Part shown: in pieces, positions 8,293 through 17,030 of the stretch | Numbering within the stretch: position 1 is the first letter of the stretch | Layout of the letters: every line of letters starts with the position of its first letter | Assembly: GCF_010499245.1 (NCBI RefSeq) | Contig: NZ_JAAGOW010000001.1 | Coordinates: 3,782,001 to 3,846,000 of the forward strand | Reading direction: 5' to 3' | Source: Variovorax sp. WS11 | GTDB lineage: Bacteria > Pseudomonadota > Gammaproteobacteria > Burkholderiales > Burkholderiaceae_C | Length of the DNA stretch: 64,000 bases | Translations under genes and position numbers: made by a program | Notes under the pieces: generated by a model | Told to the model about the DNA's origin: nothing | Database searches by the model: none | The model's input: the letters and a program-made list of their open reading frames with translations, nothing else

Positions 8293-9261
8293 TCACTCGT
8301 CGAGGCGGATGTTGCGTGCCTTGGCCAGCGCGGTCCAGCGTGCGATCTCGGCACCGATGTACTGGCCGAACTGCTCTGGCGTCATCGGCCAGGGCTCGAC
8401 GGCCTCGGCGGAAAGCTTCTCGGCGAGGTCGGGCGCCTTCAGCACCGCCACCTGCGTCTCGTTGAGGCGCGCCACGATGTCCGCGGGCAGGCCGGCCGGC
8501 CCGACGGAGCCGTACCACTGCATGGCGTCGAAGCCCTTGAAGCCGATCTCCTCCATGGTGGGCACGTCCTTCAGCTGCGCGCTGCGCTGCTTGCCGGTGA
8601 CGGCCAGCGCGCGCATGCGGCCCGAGCGGAGGTGCGGCAGGGCCGCCGCGAGGCCGGGGAACATGGCTTGCGTCTGGCCGCCGAGCAGGTCGTTGATGGC
8701 CGGCGCGATGCCGCGGTACGGGATGTGCAGCATGAACGCGCCGGTCTCCTGCTTGAAGAGCTCCATCGTCAGGTGCGTGAGCGAGCCCGCGCCGGCCGAG
8801 CCGTAGCTCACCTTGCCGGGGCTGCGCTTGACGTAGTCGATGAACTCCTTGACGTTCTTCGCCGGCACTTCCGCGTTGACCGCCAGCACGTTGGGCGTGG
8901 CGCCGATCATGCCGATCGGGGTGAAGTCCTTGATCGCGTCGTAGCTGACGCGCCGTGTCGCGGGCGTGGTGCCGTGGGTCGCGACGTAGCCCTGCATCAG
9001 CGTGTACCCGTCCGGCGCGGCGCGCGCGGTGGTCTGGCAGGCCACCACGCCGCCGCCGCCGCTCTGGTTGTCGACGACGAAGCTCTGGCCCAGCAGCCGG
9101 CCCCAGCGCTCGGCGACGACGCGGGCGATCATGTCGTTGCCGCCGCCGGCGGCGACCGGGACGATGTAGCGGATCGGCTTCGCGGGGTAGCCCTGCGCGA
9201 AGGCCAGGTGCGGCGCTGCGATGGCCGCCGATGCGGCCTGCAGCAGATGGCGGCGTTGCAT
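8293..9261 (-). CDS. Bug/TctC-type periplasmic carboxylate receptor
   Basis: A 322-residue periplasmic solute-binding protein of the tripartite tricarboxylate transporter (Bug) family. The N terminus has a Tat-like pair of arginines (MQRRHLL) and a hydrophobic stretch ending in AFAQ, then the mature protein opens with YPAKPIRYIVPVAAGGG, as these receptors do. GAGSLTH and PYRGIAPAINDLLGG are also diagnostic. The start has a clear AAGGAG site. First gene of its operon and divergent from a LysR gene. No TctA or TctB membrane subunit is in the window, so its transport partner, if any, is elsewhere. Confidence 0.92.
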   Translation of the reverse strand: MQRRHLLQAASAAIAAPHLAFAQGYPAKPIRYIVPVAAGGGNDMIARVVAERWGRLLGQSFVVDNQSGGGGVVACQTTARAAPDGYTLMQGYVATHGTTPATRRVSYDAIKDFTPIGMIGATPNVLAVNAEVPAKNVKEFIDYVKRSPGKVSYGSAGAGSLTHLTMELFKQETGAFMLHIPYRGIAPAINDLLGGQTQAMFPGLAAALPHLRSGRMRALAVTGKQRSAQLKDVPTMEEIGFKGFDAMQWYGSVGPAGLPADIVARLNETQVAVLKAPDLAEKLSAEAVEPWPMTPEQFGQYIGAEIARWTALAKARNIRLDE

Positions 9262-9310
9262 GGTGATGTCTCCTTCGTTGTTGTGCGCGCATCTTCTCCC
9301 CGCGGCACGT

Positions 9311-9354
9311 TGCAGTAAATTGCATTCTTCTGGGGTTTTATTGCACTCGCTGCA
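9311..9354. promoter_or_regulatory. Divergent promoter region with repeated TGCA half-sites
   Basis: The 106-bp gap between the Bug receptor and the LysR gene holds TGCA-N6-TGCA at 9311-9324 and TGCA-N5-TGCA at 9342-9354. It is also unusually AT-rich. LysR proteins usually bind such interrupted dyads between divergent genes, so this is the likely operator. Inferred from position and symmetry only. Confidence 0.4.
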
Positions 9355-9367
9355 TGAATGGATTGCC

Positions 9368-10279
9368 ATGATCAAGCCGTCGCTCGCGGACCTGCGCGCC
9401 TTCGTCACCGTGGGGGAGCTGCAAAGCTTCGCGGCGGCGGCGCGTGCGCTGCACCTGTCGCAGCCCGCGCTCTCGCGCCGCATCTCGCATCTGGAAGACT
9501 TGCTCGGCGTGCGCCTGTTCGACCGGACCACGCGCAGCGTCGAACTGACGGTGCTGGGGCAGCGCTTCCTGGGGCAGGTCCGCGGGCTGGTGGAGGGCCT
9601 GGACCGCTCCGTCCTCAGCCTGCGGGACGCCGCGGAGCTGGAGGCGGGTGATGTGACGGTCGGCTGCGTGCTCTCCACGGTCCATCACTTTCTGCCGCCG
9701 GTGATCCACGACTTCCGCAAGCGCCACCCGCGCGTGCTGGTGCGCATCATCGAGGAGGGCGCGGACGAGGTGCTGGAGAGCGTGAAGCGGGGAGAAGCCG
9801 ACTTCGCGCTGAACTACATCGGCATGCAGGACCCGGATGTCGAATTCACCCCGCTGCTGAAGGAGCCCTACGTGCTGGCCTGCCCGGCGGGGCATCCGCT
9901 CGCGAAGCGCCGCTCCGTAGGCTGGGATGAGCTTGCGGCCTATCCCCTGGCGCGCGTGTCGCACGCGAGCCGCAATCGCCTGTTCATCGACCAGGCGCTC
10001 GCCGAGCTGCCGCCGCTGCCCCGTCCGATTTGCGAGGTGCGCCACGTCTCGACGCTGATCGGGATCGTGGAGAGCGGACTGGGCATTGCGGTGGTTCCGC
10101 AGCTGACGCTGCCCCGCAGCGCGGCATCGGTGGTGGGCGTGCGGCTGGAGAAGCCCGCGATCAGCCGCACGCTGGGCATCGTCCGCCGGACCGGCCGCAG
10201 CCTTTCTCCTGCGGCCGCCGCTTTTGCCGAGGTGCTGGCGCGTGCGGGGCGCACCAAGGTGAAGCCGATGCGCAAATAG
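9368..10279 (+). CDS. LysR family transcriptional regulator
   Basis: A 303-residue LysR protein. The winged helix-turn-helix is at about residues 5-62 (FAAAARALHLSQPALSRRI, then FDRTTRSVELT), and the remainder is the periplasmic-binding-like effector domain. The start at 9368 gives the canonical MIKPSLADLRAF opening. It is divergent from the Bug/MmgE/dehydrogenase operon, which it probably controls in response to the transported acid or its product. The effector is unknown. Confidence 0.92.
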   Translation: MIKPSLADLRAFVTVGELQSFAAAARALHLSQPALSRRISHLEDLLGVRLFDRTTRSVELTVLGQRFLGQVRGLVEGLDRSVLSLRDAAELEAGDVTVGCVLSTVHHFLPPVIHDFRKRHPRVLVRIIEEGADEVLESVKRGEADFALNYIGMQDPDVEFTPLLKEPYVLACPAGHPLAKRRSVGWDELAAYPLARVSHASRNRLFIDQALAELPPLPRPICEVRHVSTLIGIVESGLGIAVVPQLTLPRSAASVVGVRLEKPAISRTLGIVRRTGRSLSPAAAAFAEVLARAGRTKVKPMRK

Positions 10280-10302
10280 ACCTTTCCCCGGGGCCTAACG
10301 CC

Positions 10303-10339
10303 TTGCAGGATCCTTGCGCATGTTTGCACGATCCTGCAA
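10303..10339. promoter_or_regulatory. Perfect 10-bp inverted repeat upstream of AraC gene
   Basis: TTGCAGGATC at 10303-10312 is exactly complementary to GATCCTGCAA at 10330-10339, with a 17-bp spacer. It lies between the LysR stop (10279) and the AraC start (10391). It could be an AraC autoregulatory operator or an RNA hairpin ending the LysR transcript. No T-run follows the right arm, so an intrinsic terminator is less likely. Confidence 0.45.
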
Positions 10340-10390
10340 CGCGAAAGCCCAAGACGAGACAAGCGGCAGCAAAGCTTTAAGCTTCGGCGC

Positions 10391-11359
10391 ATGCTGACAT
10401 CCCTCCAGAAAGCACCGCAGGACGACCGATCGTCCGATCAGTTGCAGGTCACCGTGATGCGGGCCGAGCTCGCCGCGTTGATCGACCGGCTCACCGGCGG
10501 TGCCGACGGCGTCCATCCGACGGCGGTCCCCCGTCTGGCGCTCGCCCGGGCCTCGCAGATGCAGCATCCGGTGCACGCGGTCTACGACCCGGCCTTCTGC
10601 GTGCTGGCGCAGGGCAGCAAGCGGGTGCTGCTGGCCGACGAGGTCTACATCTACGACACCAGCCAGTACCTGGTGGTCGCGCAGAACCTGCCGGTGTCCG
10701 GCCAGGTGATCGACGCCTCGCCGGAGGCCCCCTACCTGGGCCTGAAGCTGAGCTTCGACGTCAAGGACATTGCCGCCGCGGCGCTGGAGTTCCGCTTCGG
10801 CGAAGCCGCGCCCGCGCGCGCCTCCTCGCGCGGGATCTACACCGGCGAACTCTCCACCGCCGTGCTGGACCCGGTGCTGCGCCTGGTCAAGCTGCTGGCC
10901 TCGCCCGAGGACGTGCCCGCGCTGGCGCCGCTGATCGTGCGCGAGATCCTGTACCGGCTGCTGAAGTCGCCCGATGGCTGGCGCCTGGCCCAGATGGCTA
11001 TCGTGGACAGCCACAGCCAGCGCATCACGCAGGCCATCAGCGTGCTCTCGCGGCGCTTCCAGGAGCCGCTGCGTGTCGAAGCGCTGGCGGACGAGGTGCA
11101 CATGAGCGTGTCCTCGCTGCACCACCATTTCAAGGCGGTCACCGCGATGAGCCCGCTGCAGTTCCAGAAGCAGCTGCGGCTGCAGGAGGCGCGGCGCATC
11201 ATGATCAGCGAACACGTGGACGCCGCGACCGCGGGGCATCGCGTGGGCTATGAAAGCCAGTCGCAGTTCAACCGGGAGTACAGCCGCTTCTTCGGCTCGC
11301 CGCCGGCGCGCGATGTGAAGCGGCTGCGGGAGCTGCAGCTGGGGCGCGTGAGCGGGTGA
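10391..11359 (+). CDS. AraC family transcriptional regulator (cupin N terminus)
   Basis: A 322-residue AraC/XylS regulator. The N-terminal about 200 residues resemble the AraC_N cupin sensor (CVLAQGSKRVLLADEVYIYD, then LKLSFDVKDI). The last 100 residues hold two helix-turn-helix motifs, including LADEVHMSVSSLHHHFKAVT and the RVGYESQSQFNREYSRFFG signature. No catabolic gene follows on the same strand; downstream are intergenic repeats and the convergent paoC. Its target may be itself or a distant operon. Confidence 0.9.
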   Translation: MLTSLQKAPQDDRSSDQLQVTVMRAELAALIDRLTGGADGVHPTAVPRLALARASQMQHPVHAVYDPAFCVLAQGSKRVLLADEVYIYDTSQYLVVAQNLPVSGQVIDASPEAPYLGLKLSFDVKDIAAAALEFRFGEAAPARASSRGIYTGELSTAVLDPVLRLVKLLASPEDVPALAPLIVREILYRLLKSPDGWRLAQMAIVDSHSQRITQAISVLSRRFQEPLRVEALADEVHMSVSSLHHHFKAVTAMSPLQFQKQLRLQEARRIMISEHVDAATAGHRVGYESQSQFNREYSRFFGSPPARDVKRLRELQLGRVSG

Positions 11360-11397
11360 CGCGGCTGAGTCTGCGGCGAATGTTGCGATAGCGCGCT

Positions 11398-11645
11398 GCA
11401 AAGGTGCCCGCGGGTCCGCTGCGGCGCGCCACTGTGGCGGTCGTCGCTTCGCGCCGACTTCCCTGCGGTGCTCGCGTCGCCGGCCTGCCGCAGAACTCAC
11501 TCCGTTCACTTCGTTCACTACGTTCAAACAGCTGCGGCAAGTCAGACAACGAAGCACGCCTGTCCTTCGGCAGGCGTGCGGCCGGCGACGCTCCGCTCCT
11601 CGGCGCCACAGAGGCGCGCCGCAGCGGACCCACGGGCACCTTTGC
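11398..11645. repeat. Large nested inverted-repeat element
   Basis: A 42-bp arm at 11398-11439 pairs with 11604-11645 with only two mismatches. Inside are further stems: TGCCGCAG at 11486-11493 with CTGCGGCA at 11532-11539, and GCACGCCTG at 11554-11562 with CAGGCGTGC at 11571-11579 around a TTCG-containing loop. Between them is a run of short direct repeats (CGTTCACTT, CGTTCACTA, CGTTCA). It sits in the 595-bp gap between two convergent genes. It looks like a mobile palindromic repeat of the REP/MITE kind; no coding frame is credible. Confidence 0.75.
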
Positions 11646-11754
11646 CGGATACGTTGTGCCGGTTTCCCCGAACATCCAAACACCCCAGAACGCTGGGTGT
11701 GTGAGGCCGGGGCCGGGGTCCGGGTCGGACTTCAGATCAACCCCACCGTCTCCT

Positions 11755-11870
11755 CCGCGGAAGGTGGTCTGCGGGCCGGGCGATTTCTGGGGCGGCGAGC
11801 ACCGCAGCGGAGTCGGCGCGAAGCGACGACCGCCCCAGTATGAGCCCGGACCGTAGACCGCCTTCCGCGG
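11755..11870. repeat. Second hairpin carrying an inverted copy of part of the previous repeat
   Basis: A 16-bp arm at 11755-11770 pairs with 11855-11870 with one mismatch. Within it, 11795-11834 is the reverse complement of 11436-11475 with 38 of 40 bases matching. The gap from 11360 to 11954 is therefore built almost entirely from related repeats. Nothing else was recognised in that gap. Confidence 0.65.
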
Positions 11871-11954
11871 CGCGCAGAGCTTGCGTCACCGCCGCTAGCG
11901 CACCCGCACGGCTTCGTCAGGCCCCGTGCATCAACGCCCGGCGGTAACGGTCGA

Positions 11955-14156
11955 TCACGCCGAAGCAGGCAACCGCTCCAGCAGCTTGTCCAGCGTGATC
12001 GGATAGTCGCGCACCCGCACGCCGGTGGCGTTGTAGATCGCATTCGCCACCGCCGCACCCACGCCGCAGATCCCCAGCTCCCCCACGCCCTTGGCCTTCA
12101 TCGGCGAGGAGATGGGGTCGGTCTCGTCGAGGAAGACCACCTCCTGGTGCGGGATGTCGGCATGCACCGGCACCTCGTAGCCGGCGAGGTCGTGGTTCAC
12201 GAAGAAGCCCCGGCGCTTGTCGACGGCGAGTTCCTCCATCAGCGCCGCGCCCACGCCCATCGTCATCGCGCCGATCACCTGGCTGCGCGCCGACTTCGGG
12301 TTGAGGATGCGGCCCGCGGCGCACACCGCGAGCATGCGCCGCACGCGAATCTCGCCGGTCAGGGCATCCACGCCGACTTCGACGAAGTGCGCGCCGAAGG
12401 TCGACTGCTGGTACTTCTTGCCGAGGTCGCCGAACTCGATGGCGTCCTCGGCCACGAGCTCGCCGCTGCGCGCCGCTTCCGCGAGCGAGACCGAGCGGTT
12501 CCCGGCACGCACCATGCCGTCCGAGAAGCTGGCATCGCCCGGCGCAAGACCGAGCTTCTGCGCGATGGCCTCGCGCAGCTTGACGCAGGCCGCATAGACG
12601 CCGGCAGTCGAGCTGTTGGCGCCCCACTGGCCGCCCGAGCCCGCCGAAACCGGGAAGCTCGAATCGCCCAGCCGCACCACGACCCGCTCCAGCGGCACAC
12701 CCATCATCTCGGCCGCGGTCTGGGCAATGATCGTGTAGCTGCCGGTGCCGATGTCCGTCATGTCCGTTTCGACAGTGACGATGCCGCGGCGGTCGAGGCG
12801 CACGCGGGCGGCGGACTTCGTGACCTGGTTGTTGCGGAAGGCCGCCGCGGCACCCATGCCGACCAGCCAGCGCCCCTCGCGCACCCGGCCCGGTTGCGCC
12901 TCGCGGCGGTTCCAGCCGAAGCGCTCGGCGCCGAGGCGCAGGCATTCGACGAGCCGGCGCTGGGAGAACGCGCGCTCGGGCTTCTCCGGATCGACCTGCG
13001 TGTCGTTGAGCACGCGGAATTCAACCGGGTCGAGGCCGAGCTTCTCGGCCATCTCGTCCATTGCGATCTCCAGGGCCATCATGCCCGGCGCTTCGCCGGG
13101 TGCGCGCATCGCGTTGCCTTCGGACATGTCGAGCACCGCCAGCCGCGTGGCCGTAAGGCGGTGTGCACCGGCATAGAGCAGCCGCGTCTGGGCGACGGCC
13201 ATCTCCGGCTTGCCGCCCGGCAGGTCGCCGGACCAGCTCTCGTGGCCGATGGCGGTGATCCTGCCGTCGCGGCCGGCACCGATGCGGATGCGCTGGAGCG
13301 TCGCCGGCCGGTGGACGGTGTTGTTGAACATCAAGGGGCGGGCGAGCGCGACCTTCACCGGCCGCCCGGCCGCCCGTGCGCCGAGCGCCGCGAGCACCAC
13401 GTCGGCGCGCACGAACAACTTGCCGCCGAAGCCGCCGCCGATGAAGCGCGAGACCAGGCGAACCTGGCTCTTCGGAATGCCCAGCGTCTTGGCAAGGTCG
13501 CCGGTGCTCCAGTCGATCATCTGGTTCGAGGTCCAGACCGTCAGCCGGTCGCCTTCCCACGCCGCGATGCTGGCGTGCGGCTCCATCATCGCGTGTGCCT
13601 GGTCGGGCGTGCTGTAGCTTGCATCGAGCTGGACCGGCGCCGCAGCGAAGCTGCCGGCGAAGTCGCCGACGCGGGTGTCGGGTATGCGGCTTCCCCGGGG
13701 CACGGAGGCCGTGTCCTTCGCCCCGGCGAGGTCGAAGACGCCCGGCGAGGCGGCGTACTCCACGCGCAGCAGCTGGGCGGCCGCGCGCGCCTGCTCGAAG
13801 CTTTCGGCCACCACCAGCGCAACGGCCTGGTGGTAGTGGTCGACCCCGGGGCCGGCGAGCAGCTTGGCCGTGTTGAAGTTGCCCTTGCCCAGCGTGCCGG
13901 CGTTGTCGGCGGTAACGATCGCGAGCACGCCGGGCGCCGCGCGCGCGGCGCTCAGGTCCATCGAGGCGATGCGGCCCTTGGCGATGCCGGAACCGACGAC
14001 GAAACCGTAGGCAGCTCCCGGCACTTCGTCGTGATGCTCGTAGGCATAGCGCGCGCGCCCGGTGGTCTTGAGCGGTCCGTCGATGCGGTCGGTCGGCTTG
14101 CCGACGACCTTCAGCTGGTCGATCGGATTGGTGGTGGCGGGGGTGTCGAACTTCAT
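11955..14156 (-). CDS. paoC: Periplasmic aldehyde oxidoreductase, molybdenum-binding subunit
   Basis: A 733-residue large subunit of the xanthine-oxidase family, matching the length of E. coli PaoC (YagR). It binds the molybdenum cofactor and oxidises aldehydes to carboxylic acids. FIGGGFGGK (about 240) is the cofactor loop, and the catalytic Glu is in GVGELGICG (residue 693). AMRAPGEAPG and the TDIGTGSY segment are also conserved. It follows paoB by 2 bp. The partner subunits upstream supply FAD and iron-sulfur clusters. The enzyme is expected to be exported with PaoA's Tat signal, and to need a PaoD-like maturation factor that is not in the window. Confidence 0.93.
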   Translation of the reverse strand: MKFDTPATTNPIDQLKVVGKPTDRIDGPLKTTGRARYAYEHHDEVPGAAYGFVVGSGIAKGRIASMDLSAARAAPGVLAIVTADNAGTLGKGNFNTAKLLAGPGVDHYHQAVALVVAESFEQARAAAQLLRVEYAASPGVFDLAGAKDTASVPRGSRIPDTRVGDFAGSFAAAPVQLDASYSTPDQAHAMMEPHASIAAWEGDRLTVWTSNQMIDWSTGDLAKTLGIPKSQVRLVSRFIGGGFGGKLFVRADVVLAALGARAAGRPVKVALARPLMFNNTVHRPATLQRIRIGAGRDGRITAIGHESWSGDLPGGKPEMAVAQTRLLYAGAHRLTATRLAVLDMSEGNAMRAPGEAPGMMALEIAMDEMAEKLGLDPVEFRVLNDTQVDPEKPERAFSQRRLVECLRLGAERFGWNRREAQPGRVREGRWLVGMGAAAAFRNNQVTKSAARVRLDRRGIVTVETDMTDIGTGSYTIIAQTAAEMMGVPLERVVVRLGDSSFPVSAGSGGQWGANSSTAGVYAACVKLREAIAQKLGLAPGDASFSDGMVRAGNRSVSLAEAARSGELVAEDAIEFGDLGKKYQQSTFGAHFVEVGVDALTGEIRVRRMLAVCAAGRILNPKSARSQVIGAMTMGVGAALMEELAVDKRRGFFVNHDLAGYEVPVHADIPHQEVVFLDETDPISSPMKAKGVGELGICGVGAAVANAIYNATGVRVRDYPITLDKLLERLPASA

Positions 14157-14158
14157 GA

Positions 14159-15109
14159 TCAGGCCTTTGCTTGCATCAGAACCGCCTGGAGCGTGCGCTC
14201 CGCCAACTGCACCTTGAAGGCGTTGTCCGGCGTCGGCCGCGCGCCCTCGAGCAGGCGCGCCGTCACGGCCTTGGCGCCCCTCGGCATGTCGGCCTCCGCC
14301 GCCTCCACGCGCCAGGGCTTGTGCGCCACGCCGCCGAGCGCGACATGGCCCGATCCGTGCCGCTGCACGATCGCGGCCACCGAGACCAGCGCGAAGGCGT
14401 AGGAGGCGCGGTCGCGCACCTTGCGATAGAGCTGCGTGCCGCCGGCCGGCTTCGGCAGGCTCACCGCCGTGATCAGCTCGCCGCGTTCGAGCGCCGTCTC
14501 GAGCTGCGGCGTATTGCCGGGCAGCTTGTGGAAGTCGACGATCGGGATCCGGCGCATCTGCCCGTCGGGCCGCACGGTCTCGACCATGGCGTCGAGCACG
14601 CGCATCGCCACCGCCATGTCGCTCGGGTGCGTCGCGATGCAGTCGGTGCTCGAGCCGATCACCGCGTGCTGCCGGCTCACGCCGCCGATCGCGCTGCAGC
14701 CGGTGCCCGGCTGGCGCTTGTTGCACGGCTGGTTCGTGTCGTAGAAGTAGGGGCAGCGCGTGCGCTGCAGCAGGTTGCCGGCCGTGGTCGCCCGGTTGCG
14801 CAGCTGGCCCGAGGCGCCGGCCAGCAAGGCGCGCGAGAGCACGCCGTAGTCGCGGCGCACGCGCAGGTCCGCGGCCAGGTCGGTGTTGCGCACCAGCGCG
14901 CCGATGCGCAGGCCGCCGTCGGCCGCCGGCTCGATCTTGTCGAGCGCGAGGCCGTTCACATCCACCAGGTGCGTCGGGGTCTCGATCTGCAGCTTCATCA
15001 GGTCGAGCAGGTTGGTGCCGCCGGCGATGAAGCGGGCGCCCGGGTTGCGCGCGACGGCCGCGGCGGCTTCGGCCGGGGTGCGGGCGCGTTCGTAGGTGAA
15101 GGGGATCAT
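14159..15109 (-). CDS. paoB: Periplasmic aldehyde oxidoreductase, FAD-binding subunit
   Basis: A 316-residue FAD subunit passing electrons from the iron-sulfur subunit to the acceptor. The FAD loop is [12 protein letters not shown] (about 28-40), and [15 protein letters not shown] leads into a cysteine cluster. The four cysteines in RTRCPYF, QPCNK, GTGCSA and TDCIA match the extra [4Fe-4S] site known in E. coli PaoB and absent from most xanthine dehydrogenases. The start at 15109 overlaps the paoA stop by 4 bp. This cluster supports PaoABC rather than generic xanthine dehydrogenase as the assignment. Confidence 0.92.
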   Translation of the reverse strand: MIPFTYERARTPAEAAAAVARNPGARFIAGGTNLLDLMKLQIETPTHLVDVNGLALDKIEPAADGGLRIGALVRNTDLAADLRVRRDYGVLSRALLAGASGQLRNRATTAGNLLQRTRCPYFYDTNQPCNKRQPGTGCSAIGGVSRQHAVIGSSTDCIATHPSDMAVAMRVLDAMVETVRPDGQMRRIPIVDFHKLPGNTPQLETALERGELITAVSLPKPAGGTQLYRKVRDRASYAFALVSVAAIVQRHGSGHVALGGVAHKPWRVEAAEADMPRGAKAVTARLLEGARPTPDNAFKVQLAERTLQAVLMQAKA

Positions 15110-15777
15110 GCCTTGCCTCCTGCGACCTCGGTGATCGCGTCGACGATGTTGGAGTACGCGCCGCAGCGGCAGATGTTGCCGCTCATGCGCTCGCGCAGCT
15201 CGTCGGCCGACAGCAGGGGACGGGCCGTCAGGTCGGCGCTGGCGTGGCTCGGGATGCCCAGGCGGATCTCGTCGAGCACGGCGACCGCCGAGCAGATCTG
15301 CCCGGGCGTGCAGTAGCCGCACTGGTAGCCGTCGTGCTTCACGAAGGCGGCCTGCATGGGGTGCATGCGATCCGTGCTGCCCAGGCCCTCGATCGTCGTC
15401 ACGCTCGCGCCGTCGTGCATCACGGCCAGCGTCAGGCAGGAATTGAGCCGCCGCCCGTCGACGATCACGGTGCAGGCGCCGCACTGGCCGTGGTCGCAGC
15501 CCTTCTTGGTGCCGGTCAGGTGCAGGTGTTCGCGCAGGGTGTCGAGCAGGGTGGTGCGCGTGTCGAGCTCGAGCCGGTGCGTTTTGCCGTTCACCTTCAG
15601 GGCGACTCGGGCCGTCGGTATCGAGCCCGCGGCGGCCGGTGCCGCGGGCGGCCTGGCCTGCGCGGTGGCGGCCGAAGGGACCGCGACCGCCGTCGCCGAA
15701 GCCGCGCCGGCGGCCAGCAGCTCGCGTCGCGACATCGGGGCGCAGCAGGAGCGGTTCTTGTCGTCTTGTTGTTCCAT
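15106..15777 (-). CDS. paoA: Periplasmic aldehyde oxidoreductase, 2Fe-2S subunit (Tat-exported)
   Basis: A 223-residue iron-sulfur subunit. The twin-arginine signal is [12 protein letters not shown], followed by a hydrophobic region ending near AQA (about 50), so the heterotrimer is probably carried to the periplasm by Tat. The first cluster is held by cysteines in [12 protein letters not shown] and NSCL, the second by QCGYCTPG and CRCGAY. The ATG at 15777 has a GAGGTGA site and gives the E. coli-like length; an upstream ATG would add an unconserved leader. First gene of paoABC, divergent from a LysR gene. Confidence 0.92.
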   Translation of the reverse strand: MEQQDDKNRSCCAPMSRRELLAAGAASATAVAVPSAATAQARPPAAPAAAGSIPTARVALKVNGKTHRLELDTRTTLLDTLREHLHLTGTKKGCDHGQCGACTVIVDGRRLNSCLTLAVMHDGASVTTIEGLGSTDRMHPMQAAFVKHDGYQCGYCTPGQICSAVAVLDEIRLGIPSHASADLTARPLLSADELRERMSGNICRCGAYSNIVDAITEVAGGKA

Positions 15778-16022
15778 GTGGGTCACCTCATCGTGGGATG
15801 TGTGGGTTGCCTGAATGGCCGTGAGGATCGTCCGGCGCCGAATGCGGCCGGAGCGCGTGCCTTCGTCCAACGTTCCGGTCGGAAAACCCCTACCTGCGGG
15901 CGAACGGGACCAGGACGGACTCCTCCGACTCTAGGTCGCACATTGGCATCGAACTAGGCGACATTTCCTTGAAGCATCGGCAAGCTGCGCTTGATAATCC
16001 CATCGCCCCAGGAGAACCCGAA

Positions 16023-16994
16023 GTGCCGATCAACGAGCTGCGTTCCATCACCACCTTCGCCAAGACCGCCGAGCTGGGCAGCCTGCGGCAGGCCGCTGCC
16101 GCGCAGGGCATCACGCCGCAGGCGGCGAGCCAGGCGCTGGCGCAGCTGGAGCAGCACCTCGGCATCCGCCTGTTCCACCGCACCACGCGCAACATGTCGC
16201 TCACCGACGAGGGGCAGCAGTTCCTCGAGGCGGCCGAGCCGGCCTTGGCCGGCCTTCAGCGCGCCATGCACATGGCGCGCCGCGCGAAGGACGAGATCGC
16301 CGGGCCGCTGCGCATCGTCGGCCCTCGGTCGACCTTCCTGCCGGTGCTGTGGGCCGTCCTGGAGGGCTTTTGCGGCGAGCATCCGGACGTGCAGCCCGAC
16401 GTGCAGCTGGACGATCGCATCGGCAACTGGGTGGAAGACCGCGTCGACGTGGGCTTTCGCATCGGCCTGTCGCCGGCCGAAGGCGTGGTGGCGCGTCGCC
16501 TGTTCCCGCTGCAGTTGATCATCTGCGCTGCCCCGGAGTACCTGCGGCGCCATGGCGCGCCAGACAACCTCAACCAGCTCGCGTCACACCGCTGCAGCGT
16601 CTTTCGCTATCCCGTCAGCGGGAAGCTGATGCCGTGGCGCGTCAAGGTCGGCGAGAGCCCGGTCCTGTACGAGGTCGTGCCCGCGCTTTGCACCAACGAA
16701 GAGGAGGTGGAGACCCGCGCCGTGCTGGCCGGGCAGGTGCTGGGCCTGCTCACCGGCATCACCGCGGCGCCGCACATCCGTTCGGGCCGGCTGGTGCCCT
16801 TGCTGACGCCGCATGTGTCCGACCACTCCAGCGTGTTCGTCTATTACGGAAGCCGGCCGGCCCAGCCGGCCCGTGCGCGCGCTTTCATCGAGCATGCGGT
16901 GAGTCGGCTGGTGGACAACAAGGACTTCGTGCTGTCGGCCAAGGAGTTGACGGCGGCGGAGGCGAAGGGGCGCAAGGCGCTTCGGCGGAATTGA
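16023..16994 (+). CDS. LysR family transcriptional regulator, divergent from paoABC
   Basis: A 323-residue LysR protein with the helix-turn-helix at about residues 5-62 (AAAAQGITPQAASQALAQLE, FHRTTRNMSLTDEG) and an effector-binding domain of the CrgA/DsdC-like branch. The GTG at 16023 was preferred to the upstream ATG because AGGAGA lies 8 bases before it and the protein then opens MPINELRSI. The 245-bp divergent gap to paoA should hold the shared operator, which I could not pin down. Likely an aldehyde-responsive activator or repressor of paoABC. Confidence 0.9.
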   Translation: MPINELRSITTFAKTAELGSLRQAAAAQGITPQAASQALAQLEQHLGIRLFHRTTRNMSLTDEGQQFLEAAEPALAGLQRAMHMARRAKDEIAGPLRIVGPRSTFLPVLWAVLEGFCGEHPDVQPDVQLDDRIGNWVEDRVDVGFRIGLSPAEGVVARRLFPLQLIICAAPEYLRRHGAPDNLNQLASHRCSVFRYPVSGKLMPWRVKVGESPVLYEVVPALCTNEEEVETRAVLAGQVLGLLTGITAAPHIRSGRLVPLLTPHVSDHSSVFVYYGSRPAQPARARAFIEHAVSRLVDNKDFVLSAKELTAAEAKGRKALRRN

Positions 16995-17030
16995 AGGGCG
17001 CCCTCCGCACCCCTGCGCGATCAAGGCCAA

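Noticed and set aside
11494..11530. Short tandem CGTTCACT units, considered as a CRISPR-like array
   Set aside because: Units are under 10 bp without spacers and lie inside a palindromic element.
12147..14402. Long plus-strand open frame opposite paoC
   Set aside because: Arg/His-rich shadow of a gene with clear molybdenum-enzyme motifs.
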